A DNA stretch of 39,551 nucleotides from Pseudomonas sp. LS-2 (lineage in GTDB: Bacteria > Pseudomonadota > Gammaproteobacteria > Pseudomonadales > Pseudomonadaceae): the NCBI RefSeq assembly GCF_003605735.1, contig NZ_QXTJ01000026.1:124803-164353 (forward strand), given 5' to 3'. The notes below the pieces were generated by a model. The model did no database searches. It worked only from the letters and a program-made list of their open reading frames with translations, and was not told where the DNA came from. Below, one piece after another: positions 34,047 to 39,551 of this stretch. The number at the start of each line of letters is the position of its first letter. Position 1 is the first letter of the stretch. A program made the position numbers and the translations under genes.

Positions 34047-34624
34047 TGACTGACCTCTGAATCGTTGTCTTTGTGTTTGTGTTTGTTCTGCGGACAGGAC
34101 TGTGGCTGCGGCAGATGCAACGGCGTCTTGATCGGGTATTCGGGGGTGCCGTAGGCGTAGCAGGAGGTGCTGACCTGCAACTCGTCGCAGGGCAGGAAGT
34201 GCACCGTGATGCCGCAGACTTTCTGGCCGGTGTAGTCGGGGATTTCGACGAGTTTGGTGTGTTGGCGCGTTTGGGCGTTGACCTCTGCTTTCCACGCCAA
34301 ATATTTAGGCCAGTCAGCGAACCCAGGAAACTCTTTAGTACCACTCACTCCGGTCTCCCAATCCACCCGCACGGTCATCCCCGGTCGCCATTTCGGCGGA
34401 GCCACATAACAGCAGCCGCCCCCACCCCCTTGATAGGCGCCGATGATGTCGATGCCCGAGCGGCCATCGACGCTGAAATGATTGATTGCCCAGTGGGTGT
34501 GGTTGATGGCCTCAATGATCCCGGCCTCAGCACCAGGCGCTGAGATGGCCGTGCCGACGAGCATCGAGGCGATCAGCAACAGGCGCTGGCCTCTGGCTTT
34601 CACTGGCATGCTCGGTCGCAGCAT
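34043..34624 (-). CDS. DUF3304 protein, probable Tle1 immunity protein, copy 1
   Basis: Secreted to the periplasm: a signal peptide (RGQRLLLIASMLVGTAISAPGAEA) is followed by a mature DUF3304 domain, GIIEAINHTHWAINHFSVDG at its start and a GGGGGCCYV stretch. Start ATG 34624 is 4 bases after the tle1 stop; ATG 34609 also gives a signal peptide. There is no lipobox, unlike many DUF3304 lipoproteins. Family members usually accompany DUF2235 (Tle1) effectors and neutralise them in the periplasm, which is the inferred role here. The protein is nearly identical to the copy at 36944-37465 except for the segment at about residues 91-118 and a C-terminal tail rich in Lys, His and Asp. The stop overlaps the PAAR start. 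Confidence 0.83.
   Translation of the reverse strand: MLRPSMPVKARGQRLLLIASMLVGTAISAPGAEAGIIEAINHTHWAINHFSVDGRSGIDIIGAYQGGGGGCCYVAPPKWRPGMTVRVDWETGVSGTKEFPGFADWPKYLAWKAEVNAQTRQHTKLVEIPDYTGQKVCGITVHFLPCDELQVSTSCYAYGTPEYPIKTPLHLPQPQSCPQNKHKHKDNDSEVSQ
34110..34510. repeat. direct repeat, copy 1 (DUF3304 coding)
   Basis: About 401 bases nearly identical to 36969-37370, starting at GGCAGATGCAACGGCGTCTT and ending at GGTTGATGGC. Identity drops sharply only in 34267-34350. Same orientation as copy 2, flanking tle1. Confidence 0.9.
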
Positions 34625-34628
34625 CGAT

Positions 34629-36947
34629 TCACACGCCTGCATCGGTGCGCCCCTTGATCTTGGCGTGGTGCGCGGCAAACAGCTCGTCGATGGCCTTGTG
34701 CACGTGGGCCAGGCGCTCGGCGTCCATCACCGGGGGCTGTTTTGCAGGAGGTTCGGCGTGGCCACGGCTTAAGTGATGGTCTGCCAGACGCTCGCCGTCG
34801 CCTTCGCCGTACAACGCCAGATCCCGGCGACCGGCATCGCCGAAGAACACCATGCGTTCGCTGAAATAGGTGCCACCGAGCTCTTTGCCCTGGGCGTACA
34901 AGAACCAGGCGCGGGAGTCGTGGACCTGATCGTCGAACAGCGCCCGCAGCAGGCCTTCGGGCTTGCTGGCATTGCGGGTCTCGTCGACGTTTGCGCGCCT
35001 GTTCTCGTCGAAATGTTCGACTTCATTGACGGGCGGCGGAAACATCAGCAGCACCTTGGCCTTTCCCGCGTCCCTCATGCGCTCGCGCTCGGCCCGAGCC
35101 TCGGCGCTAGCAGCGTGCAGGAGCACACCCGGCACAAAAGCTACCAGCGCCACACGCTGGGCCACCTTGGCCAGCACGCCCGGGCCGCGAAACTCCGCCG
35201 CGAACTCCTCGGCGGCTTCGCGCAATTGGGTCTGGGCGATGTCGGCGTCGAAGTCCGGCACGCCGGGCATCAACGGGGCTTTGGGTTGCATGCCGAGCCG
35301 TTCGAGGACGTCTTGCCGTTCTCGACTGGTTTCCACGGTGGCCTGACGGGCATCCCGTGCGGCCTGGGCCTTGCTGCGTTCTGTCAGGTCGGCGTGGGCG
35401 TCGCTGGCCTGGCGATAGAACTCGGTCTGTTTGAGGGAGAGAAACCCGTAGCGGTCGATGCGCCAGGCCGTGAGCCAGTCCATCTGGTTGCGCAGGGCGT
35501 TTTCGAGGCTTTCGGTTCCGGACAGCGGTCGATAGCACTCGATCTGGTCGTCGGACAGCGGTCTCACTGAGGGGGCCAAGCTCAGAGTTGCTTCGCGCCA
35601 GGCATTAAAGCGGTTGACAAGTATTGGAGAGGCCTCAAATGCCTGCGCTAACTCAACATCCATTGCCCGCCAGCGATCATCTTTCAAATCCTCAGGAAGG
35701 ATACCCTCAGGGACTTTCAGAGGAGCCCCATGAGCAAACGCGTCGGCGTACAGGTCATTAAGAGCGATCTGCGACAACAGTGGGCCGTCACCCACTCGGA
35801 TGTCAGGGCTAAAAGCCTTCCCCTGATCCCCCGGCGGATACCCTCCTCCCTGATCCGAGTGCACGCCGGGATACACCACCTCGACGCAGTTGTCCGGATA
35901 CCCCCCGTCCTCGCGACGAATCGACTCCAGCGGAAAACACAGGCGCTGTTCATGGCTGGCGATGATGTGCAGGCAGCGCTTCACCAGCCCGTTTTCAGGC
36001 AGTTGCTGATTGCCGTCGGCCCAGCTCATGTGGCCGTTCACGCTCGGCATGATATCGGCGAGCCCCACCGAGGCCACGGTGTCCAGCAGCCCGAGATACT
36101 CCACGGTGATCGGCAGGTGCAGATCGAGGAAGTCCAGGGCGAAGGTGCCTTCCCGGGGCGTCAGCAACCGGTTCAACCAACTGACGAAGGCCCGCGCCGC
36201 CGCTGCGCCACGAGAGAACCCGTACACATACAGCTTGATGCCCAGCAACTTCGGCTGGCCGGGGTTGAGATGCAGGAGCGCGGCGCGCAACGGCTTATGC
36301 AACGCCTCAAGCTGGCTGGTGAGAACCAGGCTGCGGGATCGATGGCCACTCATGGACTCATAACCGGCCAGCGTGCCCATGCCCCTGACGGCAGCGCTCA
36401 ATGCTGCGTTGTCCAGCCGAGGCAGGCCGAGCATCCGGCGCAGGGCATCGACGATCATCAGCAACGCCCAGTTGATCCGCTTTTCGCCATACCCGCCGAA
36501 TGCCAGACCGAAGGTGCTGTAATCCAGGTCGCCGATTTCCGGAAACGGCGTGCCGACGCCCGGCATGTAGTACTTGAAATACTCCCCGAGGCCAGTGCCG
36601 GGCGGATCGATCAAGCGCTCGGCCCCTGCGGTCTGCGCCGTGCCCCCGGCATGGCCGTCGCCGATGCTGGCGCGAAACAGCCGGGCAATGTTGGTCGGGT
36701 GTTTCGGCTCCGAGAGGTAGAAATCGTTGTTGAGGTTATTGCCGGTGCCGTCGAAACACAGGCTGATGTGCAGGGTCTTGCAGCACGGCGCCAGCACCCG
36801 GCGTCCGGCGGCGACGCTCAAGTCGTTCTGATGGTCGCGGGCCAACTGCTCCTGACGATCCAGGTTCTGATAGACCTGATGCGGGTGTCGCGGCAGGCGA
36901 CCTTCGAGCGGAAACTGCGGCGGGTACCACACGGGGGGATGATTCAT
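34629..36947 (-). CDS. tle1: T6SS phospholipase effector, Tle1 family (DUF2235)
   Basis: An alpha/beta-hydrolase effector, expected to cleave membrane phospholipids in target cells after delivery by VgrG. The start ATG 36947 overlaps the preceding DUF3304 stop (ATGA) and is preferred to ATG 36956; it gives 772 residues. The DUF2235 start is HISLCFDGTGNNLNND near residue 57. The nucleophile elbow is YGFSRGAAAA with Ser245. PGVHSDQGGGYPPG follows with His363 and Asp365, which belong to the catalytic region of this family. The C-terminal part includes a Lys/Arg/Glu helical segment and the Tle1-typical VHDSRAWFLYAQGKE and SERMVFFGDAG. No signal peptide, as expected for T6SS cargo. It lies between two DUF3304 genes, downstream of vgrG and tap. 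Confidence 0.9.
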   Translation of the reverse strand: MNHPPVWYPPQFPLEGRLPRHPHQVYQNLDRQEQLARDHQNDLSVAAGRRVLAPCCKTLHISLCFDGTGNNLNNDFYLSEPKHPTNIARLFRASIGDGHAGGTAQTAGAERLIDPPGTGLGEYFKYYMPGVGTPFPEIGDLDYSTFGLAFGGYGEKRINWALLMIVDALRRMLGLPRLDNAALSAAVRGMGTLAGYESMSGHRSRSLVLTSQLEALHKPLRAALLHLNPGQPKLLGIKLYVYGFSRGAAAARAFVSWLNRLLTPREGTFALDFLDLHLPITVEYLGLLDTVASVGLADIMPSVNGHMSWADGNQQLPENGLVKRCLHIIASHEQRLCFPLESIRREDGGYPDNCVEVVYPGVHSDQGGGYPPGDQGKAFSPDIRVGDGPLLSQIALNDLYADAFAHGAPLKVPEGILPEDLKDDRWRAMDVELAQAFEASPILVNRFNAWREATLSLAPSVRPLSDDQIECYRPLSGTESLENALRNQMDWLTAWRIDRYGFLSLKQTEFYRQASDAHADLTERSKAQAARDARQATVETSRERQDVLERLGMQPKAPLMPGVPDFDADIAQTQLREAAEEFAAEFRGPGVLAKVAQRVALVAFVPGVLLHAASAEARAERERMRDAGKAKVLLMFPPPVNEVEHFDENRRANVDETRNASKPEGLLRALFDDQVHDSRAWFLYAQGKELGGTYFSERMVFFGDAGRRDLALYGEGDGERLADHHLSRGHAEPPAKQPPVMDAERLAHVHKAIDELFAAHHAKIKGRTDAGV

Positions 36948-37465
36948 TGCGGGCATGATGTCGCCTCCGGCAGATGCAACGGCGTCTTGATCGGGTATTC
37001 GGGGCTGCCGTAGGCGTAGCAGGAGGTAGTGACCTGCAACTCGTCGCAGGGCAGGAAATGCACGGTAAGACCGCAGACCTTCTGACCGGTGTAGTCGGGG
37101 ATTTCGACGAGTTTGGTGTGTTGGCGTTTCTGGGCCCGTATTCCGTCCCGCCACGCCACATATTTCTCCTCATCTGCATACCCAGGAAATCCATCTGCGT
37201 AAGCCACGCCCGTCTCCCAATCCACCCGCACCGTCATCCCCGGTCGCCATTTCGTAGGGGCCACGTAACAACAACCACCGCCGCCACCTTGATAGGCACC
37301 GATGATGTCAATGCCCGAGCGGCCATCCACGCTGAAGTGATTGATCGCCCAGTGGGTATGGTTGATGGCCCCGAGGGTGCTGGCCTGTGCGCCCGGCCCC
37401 ATCAGAGCAACGAGCAGTCCAGCCAGCAGCGGGACACGGCAAGGTGAAGCATTGTCGTTTGGCAT
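36944..37465 (-). CDS. DUF3304 protein, probable Tle1 immunity protein, copy 2
   Basis: Periplasmic protein of 173 residues. The signal peptide RVPLLAGLLVALMGPGAQA is followed by the mature domain STLGAINHTHWAINHFSVDG. Start ATG 37465 is taken because it starts the signal peptide; ATG 37504 would lie in the end of the preceding gene. The stop overlaps the tle1 start (ATGA). Apart from the signal peptide, a patch of about 28 residues near 85-112 (AYADGFPGYADEEKYVAWRD) and the C-terminus, it is nearly the same as copy 1. The gene before an effector is often the cognate immunity, but here both flanks have one, so which copy neutralises Tle1 is open. Confidence 0.83.
   Translation of the reverse strand: MPNDNASPCRVPLLAGLLVALMGPGAQASTLGAINHTHWAINHFSVDGRSGIDIIGAYQGGGGGCCYVAPTKWRPGMTVRVDWETGVAYADGFPGYADEEKYVAWRDGIRAQKRQHTKLVEIPDYTGQKVCGLTVHFLPCDELQVTTSCYAYGSPEYPIKTPLHLPEATSCPQ
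36969..37370. repeat. direct repeat, copy 2 (DUF3304 coding)
   Basis: Partner of 34110-34510, nearly identical over about 400 bases except for 37126-37211. Recombination between the copies would delete about 2.86 kb, removing tle1 and leaving one hybrid DUF3304 gene. Confidence 0.9.
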
Positions 37466-37496
37466 CGGATTCGATTCCTTTGTGTAAGCGAAGCGC

Positions 37497-38267
37497 TCAG
37501 GCATTTCGCACCTGTTCGCAGACAAAGGCTTCGCGCTCGCAGTCGAGCGACAGCCTTTCCTCGCAGGCCTGCAACATCGCGGCGTAGCACAGTTGAAAAC
37601 GCTGTTCGTCCCCCTGCTCGACAGGCAGAGAATGACCACGGCGTTTGAGCATCCGAGCGACATCACTCACGCAACTGAGCATCCCCAGTTGGCGGGCGCT
37701 CAGTTCGGTGGCACCGAAAGGCTGCGGGCTTTGCGGGGTGTCGCTGCATCCCGTCAGGTGCTGAGGGGTCCCGTCACGGTCCAGCCAGCTCCAGAGCAGC
37801 GCCGGCCGCAGCCACGGCTGTTGCTGTTCGGCGCGCAGCACATGGCTGAACAGCACCGCAAACACGCGAGGGTCGTAATAGCGCAGCAATCCGGAAAAGC
37901 GGCCGTTGCGCGCGTCCAGACACTGAGTGAGATGAGTGGCCAGTGCCTCAAATGGCCACTGGGAGATCAGCATCAGCGGCTGCGAGTCGAGGGGCAGTGA
38001 TCGCAGCAGGCCGATCAGCCAGTGACGCTGGAACGGCTGAGCCAAGTCGATGCGCACCAGCAACGGCCCCACATCGGCGAGCACCTCCTCCGGCAAGCCG
38101 GTGAAAAGCGAGTGCCAAGGCATCGCGGATTGCACGCTTAGCACACTGGGCAGCAGCGGCGCGGCCATCCCCGCCTGATCCAGAATGACGTCAACGCAAT
38201 CTGTCGACGCCTGCTGGCACGCGACCTCGATCAGGGCAATCCAGTCCTCCACCTGAACCGGGCTCAT
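37497..38267 (-). CDS. tap: DUF4123 adaptor/chaperone (Tap/TEC type)
   Basis: DUF4123 proteins bind an effector and load it onto its VgrG; genes usually lie between the two, as here. The 256 residues have the family outline: GPLLVRIDLAQPFQRHWLI in the first half, LMLISQWPFEALATHLTQCL, then RFSGLLRYYDPRVFAVLFSHV (the LRYYDPRV motif is the clearest family mark), and a helical C-terminal part. The start ATG 38267 overlaps the vgrG stop (ATGA) and is chosen over in-frame ATGs inside vgrG. It is 31 bases from the following DUF3304 start. The expected client is the Tle1 encoded next door. Confidence 0.85.
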   Translation of the reverse strand: MSPVQVEDWIALIEVACQQASTDCVDVILDQAGMAAPLLPSVLSVQSAMPWHSLFTGLPEEVLADVGPLLVRIDLAQPFQRHWLIGLLRSLPLDSQPLMLISQWPFEALATHLTQCLDARNGRFSGLLRYYDPRVFAVLFSHVLRAEQQQPWLRPALLWSWLDRDGTPQHLTGCSDTPQSPQPFGATELSARQLGMLSCVSDVARMLKRRGHSLPVEQGDEQRFQLCYAAMLQACEERLSLDCEREAFVCEQVRNA

Positions 38268-39551
38268 CGCTGCGTCTCCCGTATCGAGAAACCCACCGAC
38301 AGGGCTTTGGCCCGTTTCAGGCATTCCCTGCACACCGAGCCGGGCAGTTCCGGGAGCGCGAACGCTTCGCTGGCGGGGCCGTTTAACCGGTGCTGCCCCT
38401 TGAGGCTGATCAGGCCGGGGCTGTGGATCTGGATTTCCCCGGTGGGGGTGATGCGAATCACGCCACCGCCACAGCCCAGGGTGATGCCGTTTTTGGCGGT
38501 CAGTTGCAGATGACCTTGTACTGACTGCACGCTGATGTCCTGCTGTGCGATCAGGTTGAGCAGGTTGTCGTGAGACTCGATTTCCAGCGGGCCCTTGCCG
38601 GACACCAGACGCATGCCCTCCTCCTGGGCCAGCATCGAAATGCTCTGTCTGGCATGGGCGAACAGGTGCTGCTCGGCGGCCAGGTTGATGTCGTCCTGAG
38701 TGTGCACATGCAACGCCTGACCACTTTCCAGCAACAGGCTGGCGGGCGTCACCGCGGCAATTCCTTTAGGCGCACTGAGCACAATGGCGGCATCCTTCAG
38801 CCCATCGGCACTGTGTTTGAGTTGCTCGAGGGCGTCTGAAACCGGGGCGCGGCTCTGGTGTGACCGGGCTTTCTGCTGCCAGTAAGCGATTTGCTGGACG
38901 GCCGTTCTCAACAGTGCCGCAGCGCTGGACATCGCCAGTACATCACCCTGCGCTCTGGCCTGCTCATCCGCACTGACAAACAGCCCCTTGCCAGCACGCA
39001 GCGCCCCCCAACCATCGCTGCGCAACTCAAACCCTTCACCGCGTTTCTGCTTCTTCGCATCCACCAGATGCCCAAGGTTGAGCTGGCTCTTGCCGCCGTG
39101 TTCGGTGCTGAGCTTGACGTGTTCCTTCCCTCGCTCATCTTCCATGCGCAGCTTGTTGTTGGCCGGGGTGCGCAGCACGTTGCGCGTGTAGTCTCTGTCG
39201 TCGAGGGTGACGTGATCGGGGTGGCGGCTGTCGTGCAGCGCGTGGGCGATGTAGGGCCGGTCGGGGTCGCCGTTTTCGAAGGCGACGGCCACTTCGGTGC
39301 CGCAGATCAGCGGCAGGTGCAGGCCGTAGGTGCGGCCGGCGTAGGGTCGGGCCAGACGCAGCCACATGCTTGTTCCGCCGTTGTTCCAGCTGTCGCGGTC
39401 GAACAGGAAGTTGACCCGGTAGCGGCCTTCCATGTCGATATCGCTGTAGAGGTCGTCGACGATCTGGCTGGTGACCCGCGCAGGAATGGTGCCGGCGATC
39501 TGCGGCTTGGCTGGCAGCGGCGGCCGGAAGCACACGTCGCGGTCGAACGGG
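38264..39551 (-). CDS. vgrG: VgrG spike protein (TssI), C-terminal part; 5' end off the right edge
   Basis: The frame is open to the end of the window (PFDRDVCFRPPLP at the edge), so about 428 C-terminal residues are visible. They begin with the gp5 OB-fold: DIDMEGRYRVNFLFDRDSW, LRLARPYAG, GLHLPLICGTEVAVAFENGDPDRPYI, and the VgrG-typical ALHDSRHPDHVT. A beta-helical stalk and the DUF2345 domain follow (GDVLAMSSAAALLRTAVQQI; later LKDAAIVLSAPKGIAAVTP, HTQDDINLAAEQHLF, LQLTAKNGITLGCGGG). The protein ends with a short tail containing CRECLKRAKALSVGF. There is no catalytic extension, so effector delivery should be by the adaptor and PAAR genes after it. The stop overlaps the tap start (ATGA). Confidence 0.93.
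   Translation of the reverse strand, partial: PFDRDVCFRPPLPAKPQIAGTIPARVTSQIVDDLYSDIDMEGRYRVNFLFDRDSWNNGGTSMWLRLARPYAGRTYGLHLPLICGTEVAVAFENGDPDRPYIAHALHDSRHPDHVTLDDRDYTRNVLRTPANNKLRMEDERGKEHVKLSTEHGGKSQLNLGHLVDAKKQKRGEGFELRSDGWGALRAGKGLFVSADEQARAQGDVLAMSSAAALLRTAVQQIAYWQQKARSHQSRAPVSDALEQLKHSADGLKDAAIVLSAPKGIAAVTPASLLLESGQALHVHTQDDINLAAEQHLFAHARQSISMLAQEEGMRLVSGKGPLEIESHDNLLNLIAQQDISVQSVQGHLQLTAKNGITLGCGGGVIRITPTGEIQIHSPGLISLKGQHRLNGPASEAFALPELPGSVCRECLKRAKALSVGFSIRETQR

Overview
The window reads as chromosome of a Pseudomonas of the fluorescens complex. This is judged from the GC-rich coding style, the characteristic Pseudomonas gene sets (gnd of the short decarboxylating type, CptA, the glgA-treZ-malQ-treY-DUF2934-glgX cluster, DUF6482) and 70-bp REP-type palindromes. 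No tRNA, rRNA, insertion sequence, integrase or CRISPR array was seen.

Left part (1-6660): the 3'-truncated gnd gene, a 57-residue coiled-coil protein, the phosphoethanolamine transferase cptA with a possible ColR box in front, a shared terminator, a TerC/CBS/CorC membrane protein with a possible 59-codon leader ORF, a REP element and a GNAT acetyltransferase.

Middle part (6662-17782): one long co-oriented carbohydrate operon. GlgA makes alpha-1,4-glucan. MalQ and GlgX remodel and debranch it. TreY converts the reducing end to a trehalosyl end and TreZ releases trehalose. Junctions are tight (11-bp treZ/malQ overlap, ATGA malQ/treY). A DUF2934 protein with a long Ala/Lys/Pro tail sits before glgX. 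Together the genes form a glycogen-to-trehalose (TreY-TreZ) route, probably stress-regulated. No glgB, glgC or treS is in the window.

Then (17783-24000) comes a REP array that has copied the 3' end of the neighbouring dehydratase gene, the PLP-dependent serine/threonine dehydratase itself, a dyad-rich intergenic region, two small conserved Pseudomonas-type proteins, a RimJ-like acetyltransferase, a TauE/SafE permease, a cupin gene with an in-frame stop at codon 3, and tam.

Right part (23889-39551, all minus strand): part of a type VI secretion operon. In transcription order it reads vgrG (5' end off the window), a DUF4123 adaptor, a DUF3304 protein, a Tle1/DUF2235 phospholipase-type effector, a second DUF3304 protein, PAAR, an unrecognised two-helix membrane protein, tssM, tssA, tssF, tssG, tssJ, tssE. 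Almost every junction is a 4-bp ATGA overlap, so the effector/immunity module is translationally wired into the structural operon. tssB, tssC, tssK, tssL, tssH and hcp are not in the window and probably lie beyond the right edge.

The most unusual points are the duplicated DUF3304 genes that flank the effector as 400-bp direct repeats with one divergent patch each, the unrecognised membrane protein fused by overlaps between PAAR and tssM, the nonsense-bearing cupin gene, and the REP array carrying copies of a gene tail.
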